The translations under genes were made by a program, and so were the position numbers. From positions 1-48,094 of the forward strand of contig LCBB01000012.1 of the NCBI GenBank assembly GCA_000996895.1: DNA of 48,094 nt, given 5' to 3'. Each line of letters starts with the position of its first letter. The first letter of the stretch is position 1. Positions 23,293 through 31,319 of this stretch are shown here, in pieces. This DNA is from a candidate division WWE3 bacterium GW2011_GWC2_41_23. Lineage in GTDB: Bacteria; Patescibacteriota; WWE3; UBA101185; UBA10185. Below the pieces are notes generated by a model that was not told the DNA's origin, did no database searches, and saw only the letters and a list, made by a program, of their open reading frames with translations.

Positions 23293-23751
23293 TTAATTTA
23301 ATACTACTATGCTTAGATTCAAGATTGCGGCAAAACCAACCCACATTATGTAAGGAATAAGCAGCTTGCCTGCCATCGGTGAAAACTTTTTAAAGCTCTT
23401 TGCAGTTAAGATTATGACTAGCTCAAGTATCGCAATGTCGGCTAAAGCTATCGCGGGTTCTTTCATACCGAAAAATATCACGGACCACAGTGTGTTTAAG
23501 GTTAACTGTATGGCGTAAAGTATCAACGCTTTTGATTTTTCCTGTTGTGCGTATTCTTTTTTCCACACCAGATAAAGAGCTACCGCCATCAAAATATATA
23601 GAATGCTCCACATAGGACCGAAAATCCAATTCGGGGGATTGAAGAAGGGTTTATTTAAACTCGCGTACCACGTATTTATGTTAGGTGTTGTAAAATACGA
23701 ACCCAGCGCCGCAGCTGCGAAAGTTACTATAAAAGATATTATGAGTTTCAT
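23293..23751 (-). CDS. tspO: TspO/MBR family protein
   Basis: A 152-residue five-helix membrane protein. Family hallmarks include NTWYASLNKPFFNPPNWIFGPMWSILYILMA, the Trp-rich loop and LNTLWSVIFFGMKEP. TspO proteins bind tetrapyrroles and other ligands; the role in bacteria varies. A TATAAT at 23789-23794 on the minus strand gives a leader of about 30 nt, so this is one of the conventionally led genes here. Confidence 0.93.
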   Translation of the reverse strand: MKLIISFIVTFAAAALGSYFTTPNINTWYASLNKPFFNPPNWIFGPMWSILYILMAVALYLVWKKEYAQQEKSKALILYAIQLTLNTLWSVIFFGMKEPAIALADIAILELVIILTAKSFKKFSPMAGKLLIPYIMWVGFAAILNLSIVVLN

Positions 23752-23820
23752 TTATGTCCGTCCGTTAATAAATATCCGGTCTGCATTTATTATACATTTT
23801 TGAGGGATCGTTATCCGTTA

Positions 23821-23833
23821 TATAATCAACAGG
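23821..23833 (+). promoter_or_regulatory. -10 TATAAT 7 nt before the SGNH hydrolase gene
   Basis: TATAAT at 23821-23826, seven bases, then ATG 23834. The purine stretch CAGG directly before ATG is too close to act as a Shine-Dalgarno. Confidence 0.62.
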
Positions 23834-24571
23834 ATGAAGTTTATTAAATTCGTTCTGCCTACGGTTATAGTTTTTCTCTACCTGTATCTGTCGTACGCAG
23901 GTTTCTATAACAAAATGAAAGGAATGAACTTGCAAAGACCGAACGGTGAAAATTTTTTAACATTCGAAAATCCTAACAATAGCGGTACGGTAAAGTATAT
24001 TGCGTTAGGGGACAGTTTAAGTGCAGGTGTTGGCAGCGAGAAAACTGAAACAACCATCGTTTATCAGTTCGCCTCAAATTTATCCAAGGATTATGGAAAA
24101 GTTGCCGTGCTGAATCTGGCTTTACCCGGCGGTACTACGGAGGATGTAATAAAAGATCAATTGCCCCGCGCCATTAATGAAAAACCTGATTACGTCACAC
24201 TTTTAATCGGGATAAACGATATTCACAACAAATTTACCGACGGACAATTTACGGCAAATTATTCTTATATACTGAACGAGCTGTTAACAAAAACGGAAGC
24301 ACGGATTGTTGTGATAAATCTGCCGTATTTAGGGTCACCCAAGGCTGTACGTTTTCCCTACAACTGGATGTTGAATGAGAGAACCAAAGAGTTTAACGGC
24401 AAGATTTCGGGAGTGATTTCGAAATTGAGTAACAATCGTATAAGGCTGGTAGATTTATATGGAAGAACGTATAAAACTTTTAATAAAGATCCGAAGAGCT
24501 ATTCCCCGGATCTTTTTCATCCGTCAGAGGAAGGTTATTTAGAGTGGAGCCGGATTATAAATGAGGATTAA
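23834..24571 (+). CDS. SGNH/GDSL-family hydrolase
   Basis: A 245-residue protein with an N-terminal membrane anchor (about 4-23). Block I is IALGDSLSAGVGS with the catalytic Ser, block II ALPGGTTEDV (Gly), block III LIGINDI (Asn) and block V DLFHPSEEGYLEW with the Asp-His pair. It is probably an extracytoplasmic esterase acting on acylated polymers. It overlaps the acyltransferase gene by 11 bp; add-and-remove acyl pairs of this type are common in surface polysaccharide modification. Confidence 0.9.
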   Translation: MKFIKFVLPTVIVFLYLYLSYAGFYNKMKGMNLQRPNGENFLTFENPNNSGTVKYIALGDSLSAGVGSEKTETTIVYQFASNLSKDYGKVAVLNLALPGGTTEDVIKDQLPRAINEKPDYVTLLIGINDIHNKFTDGQFTANYSYILNELLTKTEARIVVINLPYLGSPKAVRFPYNWMLNERTKEFNGKISGVISKLSNNRIRLVDLYGRTYKTFNKDPKSYSPDLFHPSEEGYLEWSRIINED

Positions 24572-25673
24572 TATTGCAGATCCGGTTTTTCAAACAACTC
24601 TTTTTATTATATTTTTTGCGTTGTCCGTGGTTTTAACTCTTAAAAAAGACACCAAACCTTATGAAATGGATCACGAACACACCGATGAATTGAAGGGCGT
24701 GGCAATTTTGATGGTAGTTTTTTCCCACGTAGGGTATTTTTTGGCCAATGATGCGCGCTTTTTATTTCCTTTATCTATCGCTGCGGGTGTGGGGGTTAAC
24801 ATCTTTTTATTTTTGTCGGGATTCGGGCTTACAAGCTCGGGTTTGAACGCCCCGAAGACGTGGAAAGAATTTTATGTAAAACGGTTGAGGATCATTTTTG
24901 TACCTATGTGGGTTGTGCTGGCCGCCGTTTTGGCCCTGGATTATTTCCTGTTAGGAAAGACTTATGAACTTTCGGTAATTATTAAGAGTTTCCTGGGCTA
25001 CTTTCCGGTTGCTGATATTTACACTTCAATAAATTCCGCACTGTGGTATTTTACGTTTATCCTGTTTTACTATCTAATGTTTCCTATCGTGTTCCGTAGG
25101 GATCGGCCCTTGTTTTCGGCTTTTATAGTGTTGCTGCTGGGGTACGTGCTTACCCGACTTTCTCTGCCTGTAACCAAAGATTTACTAAAACTTTATCAAC
25201 TTCACATTCTATTATTTCCGCTGGGAATGGTCTTTGCGTGGTTAAACACGAAGGAGCCGGGGGTAAGATTTCAGGAAGTTTTATTAAAATTTTTTCATAA
25301 ACCTATGCTGGCTGGTGTTACACGTTATCTGATAGTGGCGGGTTTGTTGTTTGCATTCGGCTACACAGCCGTACATTCAGGGGTAGGTAAGGGTGTAATG
25401 GCAGAGCAATTGTCGAGCATCGTAACCATGCTGGTACTGATAGCGGCATTTTTATTAAAGAACGTTCATTCTGAATTGTTGGTTATTTTCGGTAAATATT
25501 CTTATGAAATATATTTATTACATTGGCCGATTATGTACAGACACGATTTTATTTATAAATATTTACCTGCTTCTTTCGGAACTTTGTTTTATTTAGTTTT
25601 TTTTGTTTTAGTTGGGATTGTATTGAATAAATTTGTCCGCAAAGTTCTTGAACCCGGTGCAGTTAAAAAATAG
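24561..25673 (+). CDS. Membrane acyltransferase (acyltransferase 3 family)
   Basis: A 370-residue protein with about ten membrane helices of the AT3/OafA type, which O-acetylate surface glycans. The start of the fold shows DELKGVAILMVVFSHVGYF, with the conserved catalytic His in the first helix, and GVNIFLFLSGFGLTSS with the GxxxFFxxSGF motif. It is translated from an ATG overlapping the end of the SGNH gene. There is no recognisable terminator before the convergent DUF1015 gene. Confidence 0.88.
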   Translation: MRINIADPVFQTTLFIIFFALSVVLTLKKDTKPYEMDHEHTDELKGVAILMVVFSHVGYFLANDARFLFPLSIAAGVGVNIFLFLSGFGLTSSGLNAPKTWKEFYVKRLRIIFVPMWVVLAAVLALDYFLLGKTYELSVIIKSFLGYFPVADIYTSINSALWYFTFILFYYLMFPIVFRRDRPLFSAFIVLLLGYVLTRLSLPVTKDLLKLYQLHILLFPLGMVFAWLNTKEPGVRFQEVLLKFFHKPMLAGVTRYLIVAGLLFAFGYTAVHSGVGKGVMAEQLSSIVTMLVLIAAFLLKNVHSELLVIFGKYSYEIYLLHWPIMYRHDFIYKYLPASFGTLFYLVFFVLVGIVLNKFVRKVLEPGAVKK

Positions 25674-25746
25674 TTAACGTTGACTTATCAAAACGGACAT
25701 GCGGTTAGATTTAAATCAATTTAACTTTATTTTCTAAAGACGCGCC

Positions 25747-27126
25747 TCAAACAATAGATCTGCCCATTATGTAATAAGCCTTTGTTTCCGCATCCCCCAT
25801 CGAGAATGTTTTTCGGGGAGTAACGCCTTCTCGTGCGACTGTTTTAAATAACCCGCCTTTGTCTATTGCAGGTAGGAAAAAACCTATGTTTCCCTCTTTA
25901 GACGAGTCCCTTACTGTTGTTTCTATTCCATGAAGGTAGTCTATTGTTGCATTCTGGTTACTTTTTAGGTAATCATCTAAAAACATTTGTAAGCTCCCGA
26001 CTGTTATAGAATGTATGCCGGGTTTTACTTTGGCGGTAGAGAAAATCTGGACACCATTCTTTATATAGCTTAGCCAAAACACCTGGTAGTTTTCAGGTTG
26101 GTTTTTTTCATTGGTTATTTCAGCAAAATTATTTGTTTTTAATTCAATCGGTTCTACTTCACATTCAGATCCTAAATTTTTGTAAAACACCCTCATCTTT
26201 TCTAAAAATATTTCCACATCACCTACATTGAACAAGACTCGGTGAATTGCTTCAAACTCCAAAGCATCGTCGTACACATTGATTATTTCTGCCATGGCAT
26301 ATCTAGCGGGGTTGTTTTCCCATTGTTTGTTTTCACCCATCAGACTATTTTTGGTTTTTTCCCAGACTGCCTTTGCGGATGCAAGCGAGTGATTGCCATC
26401 ACCCGTTGCCAACACAATCGCAGGTTCGATTTCTTCTAATCCGTGTTTGACGGAAAAAGCCCGGGGATCCCCAAATTTTTCTATACAAGAAAAGATGGTG
26501 TTTTCAAGTTCTTGTGAAGTAACGGCATAACCTTCAGCATGTCCACCACCCATCATTAGATCAAAATCATAAAGTTTAGTATGTGCTGACAAATTCTTAC
26601 CCAATGGTTCAATAAGGGTCCTTTCAGGGTCATCCACAAGCATTAAAATATGAGGGTATTCTAAAGGTGCCCCCTCTCTAATTTTCATTCTTATGGGAAG
26701 CCTTTCTTCGACAATGCCCTCTGTCGGTCTTATTGCCGGTTTATCTCCTTTAGTGTACGAATAGGCTTCCAGATCCAATAAGGCAACTAATCCTTGTCTG
26801 ATTTTCCCATTCGATAAAGTTCTTCTTGTATATATAAAATAGTTTTCACTGATTCTATCCTCTATTACCCCCTGCGTTAAATAATCGTCCATGTTTTTAT
26901 GAATAGTGTTAATTCTATTTTCTATGTTTTGTTTATCTTTCAAGTAATATTCCGGAAATATTAAATTAAGTGTGGAAGGATCTTTTCCGACATAAGACTC
27001 AACTTTTTGCCAATAGGTTTCGTTTGGAGATGTAAATTGGTCGCATGCGATGACCGCCCATTTGTTTAAATCAATTTTTTCGTTCGGTAAAATTATTCTT
27101 GGCTTAGAGATTATTTGTTGTTTCAT
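25747..27126 (-). CDS. DUF1015 family protein
   Basis: A soluble protein of about 459 residues of the DUF1015 family (ATGDGNHSLASAKAVWEK and MGGGHAEGYAVT are recognisable blocks; DYLHGIETTVRDSSKEG and FFLPAIDKGGLFKTVAREG near the C-terminus). The activity is not established; the family occurs near serine and NAD metabolism genes elsewhere. ATG 27126 (MKQQIISKPRIIL) is preferred to ATG 27135, because GAAGGATG serves as ribosome site eight bases before the former and overlaps the latter. It is divergent from the RHH gene with a 222-bp AT-rich gap. Confidence 0.85.
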   Translation of the reverse strand: MKQQIISKPRIILPNEKIDLNKWAVIACDQFTSPNETYWQKVESYVGKDPSTLNLIFPEYYLKDKQNIENRINTIHKNMDDYLTQGVIEDRISENYFIYTRRTLSNGKIRQGLVALLDLEAYSYTKGDKPAIRPTEGIVEERLPIRMKIREGAPLEYPHILMLVDDPERTLIEPLGKNLSAHTKLYDFDLMMGGGHAEGYAVTSQELENTIFSCIEKFGDPRAFSVKHGLEEIEPAIVLATGDGNHSLASAKAVWEKTKNSLMGENKQWENNPARYAMAEIINVYDDALEFEAIHRVLFNVGDVEIFLEKMRVFYKNLGSECEVEPIELKTNNFAEITNEKNQPENYQVFWLSYIKNGVQIFSTAKVKPGIHSITVGSLQMFLDDYLKSNQNATIDYLHGIETTVRDSSKEGNIGFFLPAIDKGGLFKTVAREGVTPRKTFSMGDAETKAYYIMGRSIV

Positions 27127-27321
27127 AGTTAGCATCCTTCATATTTAAAAATTAATTCAGTCTCATTTAAAATACTCGGTAAGTCTGTTTTTATCAAGTT
27201 GCGGTGTGAAAAGGTTAGCTTCTAATAAATGTATGCCTTAAAAAATAAGATAGTATGAGAAGTGTGTACTATTTTAAGTAATAAAGTCCAATGTCTGATA
27301 AAACCCACAATCGATTAACCA

Positions 27322-27357
27322 TTGACAAGTACTACAATTAGTTGTAGTGTATGAACT
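27322..27357 (+). promoter_or_regulatory. Consensus promoter giving a leaderless RHH transcript
   Basis: TTGACA (27322-27327), 17-bp spacer, TAGTGT (27345-27350), seven bases, ATG 27358. The perfect -35 and optimal spacer make this the best two-box support for a leaderless start in the window. Confidence 0.72.
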
Positions 27358-27528
27358 ATGATAACTACTACCGATAAACAAAGAACAACTCTTTTTATGA
27401 AACCATCTATTGTTATGCAAGCCAGGGCTCAGGCAGTTGTTGAGAAAGTAACGTTGACTATTCTAGTGGAAAAAGCCCTAATCCGGTATTTACCCAAAGA
27501 AACCGTGATTAAAAAGATCGAAGTATAA
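27358..27528 (+). CDS. Ribbon-helix-helix DNA-binding protein (antitoxin/Arc-like)
   Basis: A 56-codon frame, ATG 27358 to TAA 27526-27528. After a short polar arm comes RTTLFMKPSIVMQARAQAVV, a beta strand followed by helix A, then VTLTILVEKALIRYLPKE (helix B), the MetJ/Arc ribbon-helix-helix layout. Such proteins bind DNA as dimers through the paired strands and often act as antitoxins or local repressors. No toxin gene is adjacent; the next genes encode envelope proteins, so it may regulate them. Its start is dictated by the promoter seven bases upstream. Confidence 0.75.
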   Translation: MITTTDKQRTTLFMKPSIVMQARAQAVVEKVTLTILVEKALIRYLPKETVIKKIEV

Positions 27529-27624
27529 TCGCGGCCTAACTCTTAAACCCGGATTTATTTTGAATCAGATATAAAGATTGAATGTGTAGCTGTTTTTGGA
27601 AATTTGAAAGTTGGTGAAGAGCAT

Positions 27625-27858
27625 ATGACAACAGTAGTAAACAACCCGGCACCGGAAAAAGAAAGCAGTGGTAGTGGATTTTTTGCCGGAGTTGTACTAA
27701 TTATAATTTTCCTTGGAGTGGTATTGTATTTTGCTATTCCCGCAATAAGGAATATGCAAAATCAACCGATTCAAGTTAACGTACCCGCCCCACAGATTAA
27801 TGTGGAAACTCCTGAAGTAGTAGTTCCTGATACTCAGCCCGCTCCGGTATCTCAGTAA
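27625..27858 (+). CDS. Small single-span membrane protein with Pro-rich exterior tail
   Basis: A 77-residue protein: charged N-terminus, Gly/Ser stretch, membrane helix (about 20-42) and an extracytoplasmic Pro/Val-rich repeat (VNVPAPQINVETPEVVVPDTQPAP). ATG 27625 is preferred to an in-frame TTG at 27604 because GGTGAAGAG lies at ribosome-site distance. It is the first of a run of small envelope genes sharing a GGTG-type ribosome site. Function unknown. Confidence 0.68.
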   Translation: MTTVVNNPAPEKESSGSGFFAGVVLIIIFLGVVLYFAIPAIRNMQNQPIQVNVPAPQINVETPEVVVPDTQPAPVSQ

Positions 27859-27926
27859 TCGATCAGAGAAGGAAGATGTTAGGAATTTTAGGTGTAAGAA
27901 ATTTGTAAAGAAGTAGGTGAACAAAT

Positions 27927-28175
27927 ATGGGTATATTACTATGGATAATTTTTGGAGCTTTGGCAGGATGGATTACATCGGTGATCATGAAGACTAATTC
28001 CAGACAAGACACCATTATGGATATCGTTTTAGGTATAGTCGGCGCCGTGGTAGGTGGTCTTCTTATGGGTATGGTTGGACAGTCGGGTGTTACCGGTTTC
28101 AACCTATACAGCCTGATTGTTGCGGTAATCGGAGCAATCGTGGTTGTTTACGTAGTGCGACTTGTACGTAAATAA
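27927..28175 (+). CDS. GlsB/YeaQ/YmgE family stress-response membrane protein
   Basis: An 82-residue protein of three membrane helices matching the transglycosylase-associated (GlsB/YmgE) family: ILLWIIFGALAGWITSVIM, DIVLGIVGAVVGGLLMG, then VTGFNLYSLIVAVIGAIVVV. Members are envelope-stress induced; the biochemical role is unknown. AGGTGAAC precedes ATG 27927. A paralogue lies at 28726-28974, with a YggT-like gene between them. Confidence 0.92.
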   Translation: MGILLWIIFGALAGWITSVIMKTNSRQDTIMDIVLGIVGAVVGGLLMGMVGQSGVTGFNLYSLIVAVIGAIVVVYVVRLVRK

Positions 28176-28222
28176 AAATAAAAGTATTTTGTAACAAATT
28201 AAAGTGGAAGCAGGTGATAAAT

Positions 28223-28672
28223 ATGGCAGAAATAACAAAAGAAACAATAATTACGGAGAATGATAACACGGAAACTTTAGGAACAACTCCGGGCGCAATC
28301 ATTACTAATTCGGGAGACAGTAGTACTCCGGTTATGGCTACGCAAGTTCAAACTTCAGCGACTAAATCACAAACCAGTGAATATTTGATCTACTACATCT
28401 TCGGTGCTTTAGAGATTCTATTAGCCTTTCGTCTCGTTCTAAAATTGATGGGAGCAGGAACTACAAGCGGATTTGTGCGCTTTATCTACGGATTAACCGG
28501 GTTCTTCATTCTACCGTTTGAAGGAATATTTCAAAGAGCGGTAACTGAAGGTATAGAAACCGCATCAGTTCTTGAACCGGCAACAATCGTGGCAATCATT
28601 GTGTACGCTTGTTTGGCTTGGGGAATTGTTAAGTTGGTTCAGATATTTTCAGGGGAAAAACGGCAAGGATAA
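28223..28672 (+). CDS. YggT-like membrane protein
   Basis: A 149-residue protein with a polar Thr-rich N-terminal region of about 50 residues, then helices YLIYYIFGALEILLAFRLVLKLMGA and a C-terminal pair, separated by a loop with FILPFEGIF, the place of the YggT-family PF/LxPF motif. YggT proteins are small integral membrane proteins linked to osmotic tolerance and septum-proximal functions. ATG 28223, not the GTG at 28214 that lies within its AGGTGAT ribosome site, is the likely start. Confidence 0.78.
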   Translation: MAEITKETIITENDNTETLGTTPGAIITNSGDSSTPVMATQVQTSATKSQTSEYLIYYIFGALEILLAFRLVLKLMGAGTTSGFVRFIYGLTGFFILPFEGIFQRAVTEGIETASVLEPATIVAIIVYACLAWGIVKLVQIFSGEKRQG

Positions 28673-28725
28673 CTTGCTGTTTGCCCGGCCTTCTTGAAAT
28701 ACGTTATTAATTTTGGAGGCGAAAA

Positions 28726-28974
28726 ATGACTATTATTTATTGGATTATATTTGGACTAATTGCCGGGAGCATAGCAAATTTTATTGCTCCTAATTCCCAG
28801 GGAGGCATTGTAGGATCAATAATACTTGGGATAATCGGTGCAGTAGTGGGCGGTTACCTTGGCCAAAGGTTTTTTGATGTTGGGGTTACCGGATTTAATG
28901 TGATGTCTTTTGTAGTGGCAGTTGCGGGGTCATTGCTTGTAATTTTTGTTGGAAGGTTGATATTGCGCGGGTAA
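28726..28974 (+). CDS. GlsB/YeaQ/YmgE family membrane protein, second copy
   Basis: An 82-residue three-helix paralogue of the protein at 27927-28175 (IIYWIIFGLIAGSIANFI, GIIGAVVGGYLGQRFFDVGVTGFN, then a final helix). It is equal in length but clearly diverged, so the duplication is old. TGGAGGCG precedes ATG 28726 at normal spacing. The pair brackets the YggT-like gene. Confidence 0.92.
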   Translation: MTIIYWIIFGLIAGSIANFIAPNSQGGIVGSIILGIIGAVVGGYLGQRFFDVGVTGFNVMSFVVAVAGSLLVIFVGRLILRG

Positions 28975-29053
28975 TAACGGTACGTTCGAGTCACACCGGC
29001 AATCCCGTACTCATCTCGCCCCCGTTCTCGAAAAGTAGTACTATCAGAATAGT

Positions 29054-29671
29054 ATGAAAATAAGACTGCTACCTGCCGTCGCTGTATTGGTTGTTTTTTC
29101 CTTAAATTGTGTGTATGCCCAGGATTATTCAGTATCAGGCCACAAGATAATACTTGATGCCGGTCATGGGGGCGCTGACCCGGGCACTACCCAATGCGCG
29201 GGGTTGTATGAAAAGGACGCAAATCTTGATATAGCATACAAGCTAAAAGTTTTGTTAGGGGTAGCCGGTGCCGAGGTATACATGACCAGAACGGATGACT
29301 CTACTTTGAGTAATGAAGATAGATACACTTACGCCAATTCAACTGATGGCGAGGTTCTAGTTTCAATACACCTTAACGGTTCTACAGACCATTCGGTTAA
29401 TGGAACAAAAGGCTTATACTCCAAACCTAAAAAAGACAAAGCTTTTACATCATCCGTGCATAGCGCAATGTCATCAGATCTTGGAGTAAAGGATCTCGGG
29501 ATAACCAATTTTATGAGTGGTGTGATTTTAAAATTCAGCAGACCCGCAACTATTCAGGAATCCGTTTACCTGTCTAACACACAGGAATGTGAGATGTTTA
29601 AAGCCGGAACAAGAGGAAACGATGTAGCAGTGGCCTTATTCAATGGATTAAACAATTGGTTTGAGAATTGA
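29054..29671 (+). CDS. N-acetylmuramoyl-L-alanine amidase (Amidase_3)
   Basis: A 205-residue exported zinc amidase: signal peptide (about 1-22), then KIILDAGHGGADPGT with the first zinc His, Glu in YEKDANLDIAYKL, VSIHLNGSTDHSVNGTKGLYSK with the next His, and the catalytic-Glu region PATIQESVYLSN. It cleaves the amide bond between MurNAc and the stem peptide. It carries no cell-wall-binding domain, as usual for short forms. The Gln-rich exported protein follows by 25 bp. Confidence 0.93.
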   Translation: MKIRLLPAVAVLVVFSLNCVYAQDYSVSGHKIILDAGHGGADPGTTQCAGLYEKDANLDIAYKLKVLLGVAGAEVYMTRTDDSTLSNEDRYTYANSTDGEVLVSIHLNGSTDHSVNGTKGLYSKPKKDKAFTSSVHSAMSSDLGVKDLGITNFMSGVILKFSRPATIQESVYLSNTQECEMFKAGTRGNDVAVALFNGLNNWFEN

Positions 29672-29696
29672 TTTTTTTTACAAAGGGGGTGTAAAT

Positions 29697-30395
29697 ATGA
29701 AAAAAGTATATATTTCAATTTTCTCTGTAGCATTGGTAGCTTTACTTACAGTAACTGCACGCGCGGCCAGTAATCAAGGTTCGGGATCACAGGGAACCGG
29801 TCAAGTTATGCAAGGATCGGGAACTACACAACCGGTACAGAATCAGAATCAAGTACAGACACAAAATCAAGGCGAGGAGCAACAACTCCAGGTTGGTACC
29901 CAAGAACAACAAGGAACGGACACGCAAAAGAGTGTAGGTAATAATTCGCAAGGAGCAGGTTCCGGGGCCCAAAGAGTGTTGAACGATTCCATGAGTTCAG
30001 TTGCTCAACAAGTGCAGAAGTTATTGAGTACTCAGTCAGCTGCAGGAGGCATAGGCGATCAGGTAAGGGAGTGGGCAAAAACTCAAGACCAGTCTCAAAT
30101 AAGAATTCAGGCGCACGTAACCAAGATCGAAAGTAAGACAGGTTTGGCAAGATCCCTTTTCGGTCCTAACTATGGATTGTTAAACGCATTAAAACAGGAA
30201 ATGCAGCAAAACCAAGTAAGAGTGCAACAACTTGAGGAACTTAAACTTAAGCTAACAAATCCAACTGATATAACAAATGTTCAAGAAATGATTGCGTTAC
30301 TCCAGCAGGAGAGCACAGCTTTGCAAGAAAAGATATCATCAGAAGAAGCTGCCGGTGGTGTATTTGGGTGGTTAGTTAAGCTGTTTACAGAATAA
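29697..30395 (+). CDS. Exported Gln/Gly-rich protein with helical C-terminal domain
   Basis: A 232-residue protein: signal peptide (about 1-23, cleavage near ARA), a low-complexity Gln/Ser/Gly/Thr stretch of about 70 residues, then a helical domain (EWAKTQDQSQIRIQAHVTKI through a Gln-rich coiled coil). Position 117-130 is LSTQSAAGGIGDQV. No family recognised. GGGGGTG before ATG 29697 decides the start over an upstream in-frame ATG at 29661. A strong terminator follows, closing the envelope gene run. Confidence 0.72.
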   Translation: MKKVYISIFSVALVALLTVTARAASNQGSGSQGTGQVMQGSGTTQPVQNQNQVQTQNQGEEQQLQVGTQEQQGTDTQKSVGNNSQGAGSGAQRVLNDSMSSVAQQVQKLLSTQSAAGGIGDQVREWAKTQDQSQIRIQAHVTKIESKTGLARSLFGPNYGLLNALKQEMQQNQVRVQQLEELKLKLTNPTDITNVQEMIALLQQESTALQEKISSEEAAGGVFGWLVKLFTE

Positions 30396-30420
30396 AAGTT
30401 TTGTACGGGCTTTGTATTAA

Positions 30421-30450
30421 AAAATATCCCGCATTTCGGCGGGATATTTT
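30421..30450 (+). terminator. Rho-independent terminator after the envelope gene run
   Basis: AAAATATCCCGC-atttcg-GCGGGATATTTT is a 12-bp perfect stem with flanking A and T runs, so it can act in both directions. Confidence 0.88.
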
Positions 30451-30613
30451 AATTGTTTTAATTTATGGATTTATTATTCAGCACATCTTTGGAGTGCAGC
30501 TAGATAATTTTGTTGCGAGAAGTTTATAAGCACGGTAAACATCCCAGAACCTTTTTTCCGGAGTGCGGTCAGGTCAGTAATTTAAACCTTATTGGCAATA
30601 AGTAAGAACCTAT
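30451..30613. other. Intergenic stretch without a recognisable gene
   Basis: Between the terminator and the DUF5320 promoter no frame with a ribosome site or family similarity is seen. A weak hairpin is possible around TTATTGGCAATAA (30591-30603). Confidence 0.5.
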
Positions 30614-30655
30614 TTGACAAATATCACGAACTTGCTATTATGAATATGTATTCAT
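30614..30655 (+). promoter_or_regulatory. Promoter with operator-like palindrome for the DUF5320 cassette
   Basis: TTGACA (30614-30619), 16-bp spacer, extended TGC-TATTAT (hexamer 30636-30641). The 16-bp inverted repeat ATGAAT-ATGT-ATTCAT (30640-30655) overlaps the -10 and transcription start. This is a good repressor site, possibly for the UPF0251 protein of this cassette. Confidence 0.72.
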
Positions 30656-30684
30656 TACAAGATTGAAATAAGGAGGTGATATAG

Positions 30685-30957
30685 ATGCCATATTTTGATG
30701 GAACAGGTCCTCAAGGACAAGGTCCGATGACAGGCAGAGGTTTAGGCCCCTGTGGTGGTGGAAGAGGTTTTGGAAGAGGTTTTGGAAGGGGAAGAAGAGT
30801 GGGTTTTGGAAGAGGTTTTGGAAGGGGTCTCAGATTTTGGTTGGCTCCGGAAACGAAAGCAGAAGTTAAAGAAGATTTAAACCTATACAGAAAAGACTTG
30901 GAAGAAGAATTAGAGAAGGTAAAAGCTGACCAGCTAAAACTTGAGGAGGAAAAATAA
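30685..30957 (+). CDS. DUF5320 family Gly/Arg-rich protein
   Basis: A 90-residue protein starting MPYFDGTGPQGQGPMTGRGLGPC, the DUF5320 signature, then GRGFGRG repeats and a C-terminal coiled coil (EVKEDLNLYRKDLEEELEKV). These proteins commonly neighbour UPF0251/DUF134 and iron-sulfur or metal-related genes; function unknown. A perfect AAGGAGGTGAT precedes ATG 30685. The leader is about 40 nt and begins inside an operator-like palindrome. A long bulged hairpin (30961-31003) separates it from the next gene. Confidence 0.88.
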   Translation: MPYFDGTGPQGQGPMTGRGLGPCGGGRGFGRGFGRGRRVGFGRGFGRGLRFWLAPETKAEVKEDLNLYRKDLEEELEKVKADQLKLEEEK

Positions 30958-30960
30958 AAG

Positions 30961-31003
30961 CGAACCCCTACCTGTGTTGTTAAAACATAGGTGGGGTTCA
31001 CCC
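30961..31003 (+). terminator. Long bulged hairpin between DUF5320 and UPF0251 genes
   Basis: GAACCCC-(T)-ACCTGTGTT pairs with AACATAGGT-GGGGTTC: 7 bp, a one-base bulge and 9 bp. No U-run follows, so partial termination or mRNA stabilisation, giving unequal expression of the two genes, is more likely than full termination. Confidence 0.6.
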
Positions 31004-31028
31004 GTATATTAATTTTAACAGAAAGTCT

Positions 31029-31313
31029 ATGACAAGACCAAGAATAAAACGTTGCTTAAAATTTAACCCGAATGTTGATTACTTTAAGCCCAGGGGAATA
31101 CCTCTCAGGGAATTAGAGGAAGTTGAACTTTTAGCCGATGAAATAGAGGCTGTAAAACTGTATTTGGTTGATGGTTTAGATCAAACACAATCTGCTGAAA
31201 AAATGGGTATATCACAGCCTACATTTGCCAGAACCGTAGATTCAGCATGTAAAAAAGTTGCTGAGGCTCTAATTAAAGGTAAGGCAATAAAAATAAATAA
31301 AATAGATGAATAA
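31029..31313 (+). CDS. UPF0251 (DUF134) helix-turn-helix protein
   Basis: A 94-residue DUF134 protein: TRPRIKRCLKFNP opening, then RELEEVELLADEIEAVKLYLVDGLDQTQSAEKMGISQPTFARTV, a sigma-region-4-like helix-turn-helix. The conserved Cys near the N-terminus (KRCLKF) may bind a metal. It is a plausible repressor of its own cassette at the palindrome 30640-30655; that link is inferred from position. Confidence 0.9.
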   Translation: MTRPRIKRCLKFNPNVDYFKPRGIPLRELEEVELLADEIEAVKLYLVDGLDQTQSAEKMGISQPTFARTVDSACKKVAEALIKGKAIKINKIDE

Positions 31314-31319
31314 ATCTAT

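Noticed and set aside
30711-31001. Pro/Leu-rich minus-strand frame opposite DUF5320
   Set aside because: Generated by the complement of Gly/Arg repeats; the plus-strand gene has a perfect promoter and ribosome site.
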